DNA from: Aptenodytes patagonicus
Lineage: Eukaryota; Chordata; Aves; Sphenisciformes; Spheniscidae
Direction of reading: 5' to 3'
Assembly (NCBI RefSeq): GCF_965638725.1
Contig: NC_134950.1
Coordinates: 23,030,932-23,094,931 of the forward strand
Length of the DNA stretch: 64,000 bases
Shown: positions 50,206-64,000 of the stretch, in pieces
How positions within the stretch are numbered: the first letter of the stretch is position 1
Layout: each line of letters begins with the position of its first letter
Made by a program: the position numbers and the translations under genes
The notes under the pieces: model-generated
What the model saw: only the letters and a program-made list of their open reading frames with translations
Database searches by the model: none
What the model was told of the DNA's origin: nothing

Positions 50206-51623
50206 AGAATCATAGAATCATAGAATCATTGAGGTTGGAAAAGACCTCTAAGATCATCGAGTCCAACCATCAACCCAACACCACCAGGCCCACTAAACCA
50301 TGTCCCTAAGCGCCTCATCTACACGTCTTTTAAATACCTCCAGGGATGGGGACTCCACCACTTCCCTGGGCAGCCTGTTCCAATGCTTCACCACTCTTTC
50401 AGTAAAGAAATTTTTCCTTACATCCAATCTAAACCTCCCCTGGCGCAACTTGAGGCCATTTCCTCTCGTCCTATCGCTTGTTACTTCGGAGAAAAGACCA
50501 ACACCCACCTCGCTACAACCTCCTTTCAGGTAGTTGTAGAGAGCGATGAGGTCTCCCCTCAGCCTCCTTTTCTCCAGGCTGAACAGTCCCAGTTCCCTCA
50601 GCCGCTCCTCATAAGACTTGTTCTCCAGACCCCTCACCAGCCTCGTTGCCCTTCTCTGGACACGCTCCAGCACCTCAACGTCCTTCTTGTAGTGAGGGGC
50701 CCAAAACTGAACACAGTATTCGAGGTGCGGCCTCACCAGGGCCGAGTACAGGGGCACAATCACTTCCCTACTCCTACTGGCCACACTATTTCTGATACAG
50801 GCCAGGATGCCATTGGCCTTCTTGGCCGCCTGGGCACACTGCCGGCTCATGTTCAGCCGGCTGTCGACCAACACCCCCAGGTCCTTTTCCGCCAGGCAGC
50901 TTTCCAGCCACTCTTCCCCAAGCCTGTAGCGCTGCATGGGGTTGTTGTGGCCAAAGTGCAGGACCCGGCACTTGGCCTTGTTGAACCTCATACAGTTGGC
51001 CTGGGCCCATCCATCCAGCCTGTCCAGGTCCCTCTGCAGAGCCTTCCTACCCTCGAGCAGATCAACACTCCCACCCAACTTGGTGTCGTCTGCAAACTTA
51101 CTGAGGGTGCACTCGATCCCCTCATCCAGATCATCAATAAAGATATTAAACAAGACCGGCCCCAGTACTGAGCCCTGGGGAACACCGCTCGTGACCGGCC
51201 GCCAACTGGATGTAACTCCATTCACCACAACTCTCTGGGCCCGGCCGTCCAGCCAGTTTTTGACCCAGCGCAGAGTCCACCTGTCTAAGCCGTGAGCCGC
51301 CAGCTTCTCGAGGAGAATGCTGTGGGAGACAGTGTCAAAGGCCTTGCTGAAGTCCAGGTAGACCACATCCACAGCCTTTCCCTCATCCACTAGGCGGGTC
51401 ACCTGGTCATAGAAGGAGATCAGGTTGGTCAAGCAGGACCTGCCTCTCATGAACCCGTGCTGGCTAGGCCGGATCCCCTGGTTGTCCCGCTCATGCCTTG
51501 TGAGCGCCCTCAAGATGAGCCGCTCCATAATCTTCCCCGGCACCGAGGTCAGGCTGACAGGCCTGTAGTTCCCCGGATCCTCCTTCCGGCCCTTCTTGTG
51601 GATGGGCGTCACATTGGCAAGCC
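50206..51623 (-). mobile_element. CR1 LINE, about 1.4 kb with an intact reverse-transcriptase C-terminal frame
   Basis: The minus strand runs from within the CR1 reverse transcriptase to the octamer tail at 50206-50232. The frame is open for about 440 codons to the stop at 50293: [33 protein letters not shown] (RT box with catalytic Asp), [20 protein letters not shown] (catalytic box), then the C-terminal region. The endonuclease and ORF1 are missing through 5' truncation near 51623; residues farther upstream in the open frame are flanking DNA. The absence of stops suggests a recent insertion of the same group as the copies at 5.6 and 37.2 kb. Confidence 0.95.
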
Positions 51624-54600
51624 AATTAAAACATTCAAATAACTTTATGTACCTAATTACATTTACATATACCAGCAACAAAAAACCCTTGTTAAAAGCC
51701 AAATGCTTAATACATACTTACAAAGCAAAACTTCTTAATAACCCCCAATTCCCAGCAATGATAGTCACCATCAGCTTCTGTCCCATCATCTCTGATAAGG
51801 GCTGTAGCCCAAGACATGAACCGTATTCCTTCAGACTGGCCTGTGACACAAAAGCTAATCCCAGCCTCAGCAGCACCAACACCCTCGTCTCTCAGGCATC
51901 TGCAAAGTGGTGAGCTGGATGATGTGTTATTTTCCCAAGGTGAAATATGAGTTTGGCTTTTCAATAAATCAAAAGAGCCAGCTTATTTTATATTGAATGG
52001 TAGTTTCATCCAGAAAAAAAAAAAAATTGCTTTATGTTTTATTACTCATAAAAGACACCACTTTTTCAGTCTGAAGACAAATCTTTTATTTAAAAGCTGA
52101 ATTCAAAGGCTGCCAATGTGTGAAGGGTCCCTCCCGTATGAAGTCTGTATACCTTTCTGACGGCAGTATTTTGTCTTTAAAACTCTGACACTCTCTAGTC
52201 TCTTTGGCTCCACATGAAAGAGTCTTTCAGGAGGTCTCTCTTGCATGGTGAGTCTGAATCTTTTATTTCACAGAGGAAGTTTTGTTTGCCAAGTCCCATC
52301 TGAAGAGATGAGATCTGGAGCAGACCACTCAAACCGAGCATTGAGCTAAATCTTCCTGTCAGAGTCCTGGGTGTATGGACGGCAGGAGCTGTTACGAAGC
52401 AAAGATGCCGGACGCAAGGATGTGTGTCAAAATAAAATTTCTGCAGGACAAGCAACAGCTTGAAAACAATTTGAAGTTAAACCTCCCTGGCGCATGAAAT
52501 CAGGGGGTTTGAGGATTCACCACACAACCCGCAGGAGAGTGGGGAGCCTCTGCAGGCAGGGGTGCCCGTGGGACGCTGCTTCCTTTGGGATGCATTTTTA
52601 TGCCAGGGGATGTGAGCTTTTCCCCACAGGCATGCTCACCCAGGGAGTTTGTTCCCAGACCTGGAGAGCATCAGCACGGCCTGCGACCTTGAGCACCGAG
52701 CAGAGGGACCTGCATGAAAAAAAAAAACTTGGAGGGCATCACCACACATCCTGCGTAGGATAAGTAGGTGTCTGTGGACACAAATCAGGCAAGCAGAGAT
52801 TTGCCGAGCTGCTGCTCTCCTCCTCTGCCCCCTTTCCCATCCCACCATCACAGGCTGAAGCGCAGCGTGCAGCACTGCTCCTGGCGTGTGGTGGCCCTGC
52901 TTCGGGAACACCACCTGCTTTTCTTTGTCTTACCGTGTCCCGAAACCTCCTGGGAAATCGTGCAGTAGGATGAAATGCCGTGTCAGCAAGTGCCTCTGTA
53001 GAATCAATTAACCCACGGGTAGCAACACTGGTTTACAAAGACTTCCCGAAACACCTGTGTGCGGAGCTGCTCATCCCCGAGGGCACTGTCACACCAACTG
53101 CATATCTTCACTCACATTTTCAATCAGTGTTTAAAAATCATAAATACCTATCTGCAGGCAGGACATTTTTTTAATGCTCTGAAAACTGGCCTGTAGTTTT
53201 TAAACCTGAAATATACAGCTCTGAAAGTAATTTGTAGCCTTGTTTCCCTTTATTGCAGCAGCTAAGCAAGAATTGTATGCCAGCAGCATGCTTTTTTCAT
53301 GCCCCTATTGCTGTTTTTAGTTAAAACCCCCACACTTTAAAATTTTGGTCTTCCCCGTGCAAATCTTTCACTTTGCACTTATAAGGGATGGATGGGTGGC
53401 TAGACTAGACAACTTAATAGTTATTTTTCATCTTATGTTTTATGATCTTTCAATAAAGATCTACATAGTGATAATCCTTACTGTGACTTCCTAGGAGTTG
53501 AGCAGAATCGTGCACCTGCTTTGGCTGTGACAAGTGACTCTCTTGATCATATGTACTTGAAAACAGTTTTGGAAGGCAGCTGCTGCCTCCTTCTAGCATT
53601 TAGCACTGTTTGCAGATTACAGCAGCTGAGTATTATAAATTTAGTTTCAGCATTCTCAGTTGTATGTGATCATTTCCGGTAGTGTTCCCATAGAGTTTAC
53701 TGTCTGTGGATGTCACTTTTAGGAAAGGGACCTCAAAAGCATTCAGAGGAGAAAGACTGATCTGGCTTTCTTGGCAAACGATGGCAGCGGATGGGTTGCC
53801 TGGTATCCCGTTCCAGGCTTTCACTCCCTTTGGGTGCTGGCGTTATAGAGAAACCCATGGTCTTAATGGTTCAAAGGAGTCAGATCCCACCTCAGCCTCG
53901 TACATAAAAACCAGCAAATGTTAACAACAAAAATCCCTGAATTACTGATGTCACCTGCTCTTAGTACAGTGAGAGAAACAGGGGACAGGTTGGGAAGCGA
54001 GCAACCTGCCCAGATGGGTAAACCGTAAAGATAGGTTTGTCACCAACCACGCTTTTGGGAGGAAATGTGTGACTCAATATTGATAACACAACAGTGGCAG
54101 ATTGGATGGAGCAAGTTTTTTCCTTACAGATGCCAAGCCAATGCTCTGGGTCCCTGTGATGAATGGAGATGCTAGCAAGTCCTTCTGAACTCAGGCTTGA
54201 CATATCTCAATAGGCTGGAGAGAGGTACATAGGTACCCATAAACTGACTTCAGTTTTTGGCTAAACACTCCAAACCATCCAGAACGTGGGTCTTGCCTCC
54301 CTCTACCTTCCTCTGCCTTTTGTCTCAGCCTTCTCTCATGGTCTTGCTTCTCTCTGAAAAGATCGCGGTGCAGTTGGCATCTTCTGCAACGTCACTGTGA
54401 GTAGGTGACTGGTGAGGCAGCTAAGGATATCTTAATAAACTCAGTGCTCAGTCAAACTCCCCCAGCCCCGAAAAGCCTGCTGAGCCCATGCACCTGGCTC
54501 ATCATTGAGTAGGCATCAGCTTGCAAGGCCACAGGGTCTTCCATGAGCCTCCGGGCTGACAATGGCCTATGGGCTACTCCACTCACTGTGGTGTTTGTCA

Positions 54601-57600
54601 TGCTAAACTACCCAAACAAAAAGAGCCCACATGGTGCCTTGTGAGAGAGATGGTGGCCACAGACTCCATGGCGGGGGGGGGGGTTCACCTCTTTCCGCAG
54701 AGCAGGGCTAGAAGCAGGTGAAAGATGAAGGTCCCACTCCCCAGCTTCTTCCAGCCTACCCATGGGTTGGGGTGAGGGCAGTCCCTCAGCTGTATGCTAC
54801 CGCCACGTATCACCAGACAAGGACAACACGCAAGCTCTCTTTCTGCCACGGCTGTGAGGTCGACCCCCTGAAGGCAGGTACTGTGTCTTAAGGCATCACC
54901 ATAAACAGGTAAAGAGACTTTCTGAGGCTGCTGGGTCTCCACCAGAGACCTGCATCTGCTCCCACAGAGCAACAAGGGAAACTCAAGGCATCTCCAGGTT
55001 AAGAGAATGAAGAGTATTGCAGATGGAGCTGCTAAGAAGGCATCTCTTCAGCAAAGCTGGCATGAGATCACTGGCCTTTGCCTTTCACTCCCTTATCAGG
55101 GGAGGATCAGGGTGGGAGGGCACCTCTTCCAGGGCAGCACCACGCTGGACCACCTCCAGCTGCTCCATGTATGGAGCTGGTGAGCTGTGGAGGTGGCACA
55201 GAAACCAGCCAAGTAAACGGGAAGTGGGGCCACCCCAGTATGAAACAGCTTCTCCAAAATGCCTGCTACTTTTTCAGCAATTTCTGAAAATATGCAACTC
55301 TGTAATAAAGGGTTGGGCTCCTGACTCATGAGGAGCTGTTTAATTTACAGAAGCAGCTCACTCCTGAGGCAAGCTAATCTGCCATGCATTAAACAAGCAT
55401 TTCTTGATGGGCTGCTTCCCACAGCCAGAGCCACGTCCACTCCCTCTCTTCCTCCCCAACTCCCCAGCATTGATGTGCTGTCCTGGGCTTGACCAGCCCC
55501 AGATGGGAGCGGGCTGGATGGCCAAGCTGGGGCATGAGAATCACGCTGGGAAATGTCACCCACCATGAGTAATGCTGCCGGTGCCTCTGGGACGTATCAG
55601 GAAGAGCTTTGTGCTGCAGGAGGGTGAGCTGCTGTGTAATTATTTCCTGCAAGCTGTGGGAGAGCTTGCCGGCCCTTCTGGGCATGGATAGGTAATTATG
55701 GGCAGACACTGGAGGAGTAACCAACCACATGCAGGTGACTTGGCCAACGTCACCACTGTGGAGCTAGTGACTTCTCAGGCACGGGGAAGTGGCATCCACG
55801 TTTATGTGGATCTGCCTAGCTGGTCCCGCTTGAAAGGGGCACCAAACACGGCTGAGAAGGTATGTGGATGGATGGGAATTGCTTTGAGCACAGGTCAACT
55901 CCACCTTGAAGGTGTGCTGTCTGTCATTTCATGAACCAGCTTGGCTCCGTTTTCCTAGGGGAAGGAGGGAATTCTGCCACATGGAGTGTCACTCCAGCTG
56001 CTGGTGGGGTAGTCCCAGTACTCCCTCTAGCAAAGAGGGTCTTTTAGTGGGTCTCCTTCACTGCAAGTCACCTGGTACTGTAAATGCAATGTGCAAGTTG
56101 CTGGCAACACGCTGATACGTGGATGCTGTGTGTTACCGGGACATGAAGAATTACCAAGGTAAAACCGCTGTGGTGTGATGCAAGCTTCAGCGTAATCAGG
56201 TCCCTGCCCAGTGAAGTCAAGGTAAATTTTGACTTCTGCTAAGATCAGGCAATGAAACATATTTGGGACTGTCAAGGAAGTGAGTCTGCTATCAAGCGTA
56301 ACTTGCAAATGCTGTTTTGAAATTGTCTTTTCTTATCAGTGGAATAGGACATCCTCCTGCGTCGAGCCTGCTGCACTCTTAGGGAGGCTGTGCAGTCAGA
56401 TCTAACCCGGCGTGAGGAGGAGGATGAAGGAGTACATATACCACAGCACCAATTTCTGATCTGGCCTTTGTCAGTCTCACAGATTGTCTCGAACTCACTC
56501 CCACGGTGTCCTTAAAGGCAACAACATCCCAACACAGCTAAGTCAAACACAGTACAGGTTCTTTGGCTTTTTGTTTCTGAGCCCTTTAGCATCCCTGGCT
56601 GTCAAGATCTTCCTGACACCCATGAAGCTGAGAACCTTTCTCTTCAAATGTAAAAGCAGAGTGGAGGGATGGAAACTGGAAGATGTCCTTCAGACCACAG
56701 CTTACTGCCAGGTGTGACTGCCTCTCCCTGTCCTCAGCGCGGAGCCAGGGACACCCCCCCCGACCCAGAGTCCCCCTTGTCAGGGGAGTCCATGGAAATG
56801 GACTTTAAGATACTCCAAATGACATGAAACTTGAAAACAAACAAACAAACAAAAAAAAACCCCAAACCCAAACCCCGCAAAACCCAAAATCTAACCTTAA
56901 GGGCTGGAAGCACTGCTGCCTTCATTGCCCTTCTAAATAGAATGCCTGAATTAGCATTCTTTCAAAGCCTCTCGGTCTCTTTTGAGCAAGAACAGATCAA
57001 GTACAGCAAGTACCGATCAATTCAAACAGAGTTTGGTCAATATGTTTTCAGACCCAGCAGCTTTTGACAGTGTCTGACATACTGATTTACAGATATCAGC
57101 CAGGCTCTCTTAACGCCCCAACCACATTAGTAAGTGTAGTATAAGGGTATCACTTTAAGCCCAGTCTGGACTAACCTTTGTACAGAAAGCCAGACATTGT
57201 TTAACTGAGAGTGCAACTGCATGCAGAGCACTGCAGCCACACACTGAAACCAGGTAACCATGTGCTCAAATGGATAATAATGATCATTTTCCCCTCTCCT
57301 AATTTCCATATGGAACAGAATTAATTAGCCATGTAACTGTGCACCTATGTGTCCAGCCAAGTATTGCTAAAAGGCTTGGAGCAGACCCAGGGCGTCAGGC
57401 TCCAGCCCAGCCTCCTGCTCTTCGGAGTGGCATTGACTTCCCATACAAACCTGTAGAATTAACTCGTGGAGATGGTATTTCTACATTCCCAACACACTGT
57501 TTATGTAAATGAGACAATCCTTTGATATCCTCTTGGTTTTACCGACATATTTAACACTCTTTAACCTTCCTGGGATAAGATATTCATGTTATATCAATAA

Positions 57601-60600
57601 CTGTTTTTTACGTCTTTTGTCAAGGAATTCTTTCTCCACTTGAAACTCATAATGGATCCACCGAATTCCTTCAATTCAAATTTAAATGATTCATTGAACA
57701 TTTTACACTGACTCACTTCTCACTCTGCTGCTCAGACACACCGACGCTTAGCCAACTTTAAAAGGGTTTTCTTTTCCTTGTTTTCCTAGTGCTGTCCTAA
57801 GGTGTCTTCCTTTCAAATAATGCTTCCTGCATCTCTTCCACTTCTGCTCTCCCACTGGCACATAGCGGTGAGGACCTGAGAGCAGGGGCATGCTTTCTTA
57901 CACCTAAATGAATAAATGTTCTTTTTCCTTACAAGATCTGATCTGAACAGGCCAGGTGGAAGAAAATGAGCGTTACTCTTCCCTTTCATAGCAAACCAGT
58001 TAATTAATTGCTGACCTGTTCATGGTATTATTCACCCTAGGTCTGCAGGTTTGAATACCATTAAAGCAAGAAAGGTCTTTCCCCAGCACATTTCAGGGCA
58101 CCACAATATCCAGCATCATTGCTAAAGATGCTTTATCCCATGCGTACACAGGATCTTGACTGAAACAGCCTGCAGCACCACGCCTTGGAGAGCAAAAGCC
58201 CGTGGCATGCCTGTCATGGCATGTCAGTTGTGCTCATTCACTAAGCTTGCCCTTTCTAGAGCCTCTTCTAACCCCAAAATGTTCCAACATCTCTGCACTA
58301 GCTCTGGCTTTCTGCCTGCTCACTGCTCCTCTCGTGTGATGGCCTCTGCAATAGCCTGGCTGTGCAGCCCCTGCCATTGCTCCTGCGCTGATGGGGTGGT
58401 GCAGACTACTTGGAAAATGCACTCACAGCAGCTGCTTGCCATCATGCAGATTCAGAGGGGGTGATGCTATGGAAGAGCTCTTCTCTCCCTCCATCAAGCC
58501 AGTCCACTCTTCCTGAAGGTAGTATCTGAAAGCCACTGCAATGCTTAAAGAGAACAGCCTGCTATAAATTGAGATTTCTTCTCTCTGTCACTACCAGAGT
58601 AATTTCCTGGCGCCCACATCACCTTTCCATAGCACAAACAGGAGGACTGCAGTAGTCTTCAGGCCCTAAAGCTTCTCTGAAAATGCCCTTGCTTCGGCTT
58701 TTGTTTTCAGACAACATTACTGTATTCCTACTGCTCCCATTTAGTTCAAATAGCTCAGCAAATGGTGAGTCTGGTGCCCAGAAGAGATGTAAATTGTGGA
58801 GCAGCTGAAGACTGTCGCTGTCTGTGCTTTCCAGCTCTCCGCTGAATGAATGAGAGAGATGGGTATTACTCAGCAGTGTACAACTCACCCCGGGGGTACA
58901 AACTCCCATCTGAAAACAAGTGCCAAGAGCCAATGGTGCCTGCGCAGTTTAGTATGTAGTGTGTTTGCTGGGTCTTGTTCTTCCAGTTTAGGTATCTTGT
59001 CTACCTAAATGTAAATAAAGAACAAAATGTTATTTGCTATAAAAAAGTGCATTTTATGTTGTTAGTTAATAGTCTGACATCTGCTTCTCTTCAGGACAGT
59101 CCTCGACAAATGAAACTCAGGTTTGCTGCAGAAGTAGAAATAAATGTGCTAGCGCAATGGAAGAGAACTCTTTTAATGAGAACTCCCTTATTTCTACAAC
59201 ATCCATGTTCACTCCAACAGAAAATATTTTGTATGTATATGCCAAGGCCACCTTTTGTTTTCTCCTCTGCAGGGTGAAGGTAAGGCCTAGCCACTTGTTG
59301 GAGATGTGCCAAGGTTACTCGAACACCGGTGAAGACCTCTGCGTTTCCATCAGTGTGCTTAAGGAAGTACTTCCCCAGAAGATGGTGTTGGCAATCTGTG
59401 CTGCCGCCTTGGAAGACAACCCTGAGCATCCGATAGGATGCGAATGAGAATTCCCTTTGTGGCAGGCATGCTGGACTGCCTGCAGCATCACTGAGCACAG
59501 GAGGAGACTTGCCTGTCAGCAGGGATCACTGGGCTTCTTGAGGCTTACACAAGGATGCTTAGAGCTGCGTGAGTCGCAGAAGTCACATTTTCTTGGGAAA
59601 GTTGATTATTTCAAATCTCCTTTCATTCCAAACTGGAAGATAATAGAAATATCAAGCCCAAGCTTATTGAAGTCCTTTGTTTAGATGCTGGTGTTTTGAT
59701 ATTTTATGTGATTCATATCAAGTTGAAAAAGATTTAAAGTGCTTGATAATTCTGTCATATCTCAGTGAAATCAGTGATTATGTGGAACATTTCCACTCTC
59801 ATCTGTTCTGCTAGGAAGAAAAAAATCTGTCAATTTTAATGAGAAATGAGTTACCAAATAAGTCTATACCACTCACCAACATCAGCTGGACACTCCAGAC
59901 TACTAACGATGTCTTTCTCTGGCAGTCAGTTCTCACCACCAGCCTCCCATCATCTCTGTGACAACTTCTCTCTGCATGGATGGAAAAAGGCATGGGCTCT
60001 GGCGATGACAAGAAATCCCCAACCCTAATTTTGCCTTCCTTCTCTCAAGCTTTTCTCCCCTATTTAAAGAAGGATGAGCAGTTCTTGTTTGCAACGAAGA
60101 TCTCCCCGGCAAGGTGCAGCAACAGCAGTGGCCCAAAAGGACGAGCTGTGCAGCTGTACAGGTCCTACCTCATGACACTAAGCATGGGCCACCTTTAGCA
60201 GCGGTGAAACAGGAGCTGTGTCAGCCTTACTTTCTCCAGTGAGTCTATCCCAGGGCCTCAGAGATTTTATCTACAGTATCCTCAAAGCATATGTAAATAA
60301 ACCGATGGTTAAAATTGAAGAGCTTCTGGTAGCTTGTTTCTGCAGCGCTAGCAACAGTGGTGAGCATAAGGAAAGGCTGGTTTAGGGCCTGTCACGAGGA
60401 TCTGAACCTCTACCTGGAAATACCTCCAGGTTTCAGGTACATCCTGACATGCCACTCTACGAGAGATGCTTTCACCACTTAAGTATTGTGAAATATGAAG
60501 TTCCTCAATTTATGGGTTTTTTCTTTCATTCTATTTTTTTCTCTTTTCCATGTCTGGCTTCTAATTTGGGGAACAACCTGGACAAAAAAACTGAATCAAC

Positions 60601-63600
60601 CCCAAAAGAAGCCAGTTCTGAAGCCACAGGTAAACTTCAGGCTGCGTGAAGCCGCAATGGCTCTTACCAAAGGAGGCTAGAGCTTCAGAGCAGTGATGGT
60701 GGCACAAGTAAAGATATCACTGAACTGCAGCTGCACACAGAGGAGGAAGAGCGCAAGATGTCTCTGTGAAGTGGTGTTACCCAAGATTTGTTTGAATCGA
60801 TTTTCATCCTCTGTGGGTAATTATCAAATTAAATGGTTTAAGAATGAAAATTGGAAAAATTCTTCTTTGAGAGGAAAAAGAAATTAGCCTTGGAGCTTGG
60901 TGTCCTCTTCCAAGAAACCTGTGAAGTATCTCTTATGATGTGGGAACAGTAATTTGATTGTATTATAAAACAAACTGGAAAAATGCACAAATCGGACTGA
61001 CAAGCACTTCCAGTCAGCGGTGATTACAAAAACCCCAGCTCACAGCATGAGCCCTCTCTAACCACATCCAGGGGGCTGTATTCGTGAAAGGGATCAAAGA
61101 CCAGGCAAAACCGTTGTTCTCATCATTTTCTGAATCCCTCCATATGCCACTGCGTAAAATTTTAATTCTTTCCCTCCTCCTTCGGCAGCACTGTTAGGGT
61201 GGGAGACAGGGTCAGACAGTAACTTCTCGTATTACTGAGGAGTTCAAAACTAAGCCTGTGCTTTGATGAACCGTAACAATCACACCCTATTTTAGAAGCA
61301 TTGATCTCTGAGATGGCCCACACGCGACAGGCAGAGTGGGAGATGCTCTGCACCTCCCAGGCTCAGGTCTGTGAGGGCTGCTGCTTTGGAAGAGACAATT
61401 ACCTATGCACATCAATGTTGTGATGATGAGCAAGGGTTAGGTTTGCTCTGGCGCCCTGCTTCTAATAGTCCTGCCTGTGCTGGATGCTTTGGGGAAGACC
61501 CTTTCTCATTTCCAGCTGGAGATATGGTGCTGCTGCAGCACGTTGTGATGTGAGGGGTCCAATACACACCAGCCGGTTGCATGGGGCTCTGCCTGCCACG
61601 TGCAGCAGCTGCTATTGCTGTTGGCTTGGTGTTACTCCCATCACCTTTTCCTTTGTGTCACACCTGCCTTTGAACTTGCCTTTCCTGTTTCTCCTCACTA
61701 CTCAGCAGCTCCGCATCTGAGTGGGACCTGTCCGGGTACTGCTCTGCTCTGCTCCGGCGCTAGGCGCATGGCCACAGTGAACGCAGGGATCCAACAGACA
61801 TGTAGTGACACATTAACATCTGTGGTTGAGGAGATGATTCATGGGAGGAGCATATCCTTGCTTCAGGGCAACTGTGTCTACCAAAGGGGCAGGATGAACA
61901 GCTGTGAGAGGCGACTGCTTCAGCCATCCAAAACCAAGCGGGACCTGTGAGTCACCCGGCGCCCCATCCAGGGCGGCACTGCCTTCAGAGCGAGGACAGG
62001 CAGACAGCTCCCCGGCTGCAGTCAGCAGGCACCTTGATGGGGTTCACTCACTTCACTTCAAACCTCCACAGCACACACATCCACTCCCCTCTAAATTTCC
62101 TCTGCAGCCAATGGAGAAGAGAGGTGCTCCTAGGGCACGGTTAATCTCCCCAGCTGTACAGCTGAGTCCATTGGGTCCCCGTTTCTCCCCACTGGCCATA
62201 AAGAAGGTGCAGAGAACTAGCTCAGGTGTGGGCATCACGGCTGTAAAAGCAGCTGAGGTGGGTGCTGCTTTCCAAGTCCCGAAGTGTGGGAACCGAGAGT
62301 CTTTGGATGTAACCTTACTCCAGTAGCACCACTGGAAATGCTTTCTGTGCATGTATGTAATCCTTTCTGAAATGCAGAAAACCTGCTCTGAACCAGGAAA
62401 GCTCCAGATGTTGCTGTAGTTCTGGCAGTTTTCCTGCTCCAGAAACTGTACTGGAAGAAAAGGATTTTCTTTAAATTAACAACTGAGTTTCTGCCATTAC
62501 AGAATGTTTTGGAGCCCTTCTTTCCATAGCATCACACGGGGACACAGCTAACGAACACTGCTAGACCATCGAGTCCAGAGCTAGTCTAAACCTGTCAGGA
62601 ATATCCAGGGCTGATTCCATACATTAATTAGATGTTGTGTAAAAAAGGATTTCCTAAGAGCTTTTTTTAAGTTGAACTGGAGATCTGGGTCCTTCCTTTT
62701 TTATGTGTCAAGGGACTAGATAAACCAGAATGGAAAATCCTGTAACAGCCACACTTCACGTATCAGCATCGCATATCAGCTTCACATCTTCTCCAGAGTG
62801 CCGCCTTTGCCATGTAACGAACCCCTGTGTTTTAAAATGAATCTTTCTTCAAAGGAGCATCCTCAGGCTTAACATGTATTCCTGACTGCTCTTAATTTAT
62901 TGCTTATCTTTGAAGGAGTAGAGATCCCAGGGTCCACCTTCTGAGTGCTAATGGCTTTTAGCCGTGATGGGTCATCTTGACAGGTGGGCAGGGAGGAGTG
63001 GGGAATGTGCTGGGCAGGCTTTTACGATGTACTGAGGATGGGTGGTGGCAGGCAGGAATTTGCTGGTGCCGCACCATCAGGGGGTTCCCACACATAGGGA
63101 ATTTCATGGAGACTCTGAAGCCATGGCCAGCTTGCTCTGCTCATTGTGCTCACGGCAGCCATCAATCCACCACCATGCCTCACATCACCCATTTTTGGAA
63201 AAAGCTACTGAGGAAGTGTACAGACAAGCAATCCTAGCAATACCCGATGTCTTTACATGTCTTATCCCAGCCACGAGCTGCACTGACAGATGACTTCACA
63301 ATGCATGAAAAACGCGTCCTTGATGATTCCCTAATCTTTCAGCTACCAGTTTCCTCATAGAAACAGGCTTAAATGGATGTGTTCAGCTATGAAGTAGCCA
63401 TAGGAAAGAAATCAAGTGTTAAGAGGATTAAGATATCATAATTACGACTACTTGGTACAGAAATGGGGGCTTTAATATTTGCACGTTGGCATTGTGGACC
63501 TGCAGCTTTACCGTTTTCGATCGATTCACCTCAACTTTCCGGAGCATCCCCATGCAGAAAAATCACCTGAGGTGGCAGCATGCCTGCATGAAATCTCTGC

Positions 63601-64000
63601 TGACAAAACCCACCCTGAGACTAAGTGCAAAAGAGAGGAGACTCGATGGCCCTGCCTCCAGAGGGTCAGTCTGGCTTGAAGTTACCTTATTGAAATCTCA
63701 GCATGGGCAAGGTTAGAGCCCATGAAAGCAAAAATCTTTGCTAAGAACCTAATTACGATGACTGCAGGCATGTGCTAGCAAAGCAGCCTGGTCGGACCTT
63801 GCCTGAACACAGAAGTCAGGGCTTCAGCACTAGTGTGGACAGAACCTTAGTGTCAAGTCTTCAGGGACAGTTCTGGAAACGGCTTACAGTCCCCTGAAGC
63901 TGCACTGATTTAAAATGGGCTGTGAGGCATTTTCTGATGCTTCATTTATGGAAATGAATGTGGACTACAATTTTGCACCACTGGTTTTGGGAAATGCCCA
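51624..64000. other. intergenic DNA, no gene recognised
   Basis: About 12.4 kb without a recognised exon, CpG island or clear repeat family. Small features are a G-run near 54671-54682, an AAAC repeat at about 56836-56860, and a weakly CR1-like stretch around 62555-62690. Open frames of up to about 140 codons (for example 59091-59498 minus, 61904-62326 plus) have no known domain. UBR5 is expected beyond the right edge if the vertebrate order is kept; none of its exons was recognised. Confidence 0.5.

Noticed and set aside
51624-51702. First residues of the long CR1 frame near 50-51.7 kb
   Set aside because: They are flanking DNA that happens to be open in the same frame; CR1 similarity starts near 51623.
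59091-59498. 135-codon minus-strand frame
   Set aside because: No domain, no splice context, no support beyond length.
62555-62690. Weak resemblance to the reverse of a CR1 3' end
   Set aside because: Only a short CATCGAGTCCAG-like stretch is convincing; too diverged to call by eye.

Overview
This 64 kb window is bird nuclear DNA. It has two recognisable spliced protein-coding genes in long non-coding DNA, 3'-anchored CR1 LINE copies whose tails are built on an ATTCTATG octamer, and ERVL-like LTR elements with 5-bp target duplications. The repeat types suggest a neoavian bird, but the species cannot be named from sequence alone. Coding content is low, and most open frames here are chance frames, many in the GC-rich island.

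Layout. 1-8.5 kb: intergenic DNA with one CR1 copy (5584-6146, minus) and one unexplained 201-codon frame behind a TATA motif. About 8.56-10.9 kb: a CpG island promoter. KLF10 (TGF-beta-inducible early gene 1) runs on the plus strand: a probable non-coding first exon ending at 9509, coding exons 11553-11792, 11900-12800 and 13706-13965, and a poly(A) signal at 15202. 15.2-22 kb: intergenic. 22.0-27.2 kb: a nested repeat block in which one CR1 is split by a solo LTR and by a deleted ERVL-type provirus, each with its own target duplication. 27.2-46 kb: intergenic, with further CR1 remnants near 32.7, 36.0, 37.2, 43.5 and 44.1 kb. 46.3-49.2 kb: a two-exon minus-strand gene, called ODF1 (outer dense fibre protein 1, a small heat-shock-protein relative of sperm tails). 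50.2-51.6 kb: a longer CR1 copy with an open reverse-transcriptase frame. 51.6-64 kb: no gene recognised.

KLF10 and ODF1 converge, as I recall them doing in the mammalian 8q22-type neighbourhood (UBR5-ODF1-KLF10-AZIN1), which supports both identifications. They do not form one pathway: KLF10 is a widely expressed early-response repressor and ODF1 is expected only in the male germ line. Three CTCF-like motifs lie between and beside them in convergent orientation, suggesting (not proving) a chromatin boundary.

The most unusual structures are the ERVL-type element whose left end is an inverted copy of its own LTR tail although it sits between matching target duplications, and the ODF1 protein that lacks the Cys-Pro repeat tail of its mammalian counterpart. 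No CRISPR array, bacterial-type system or tRNA/rRNA gene was seen; RNA genes were not searched exhaustively.
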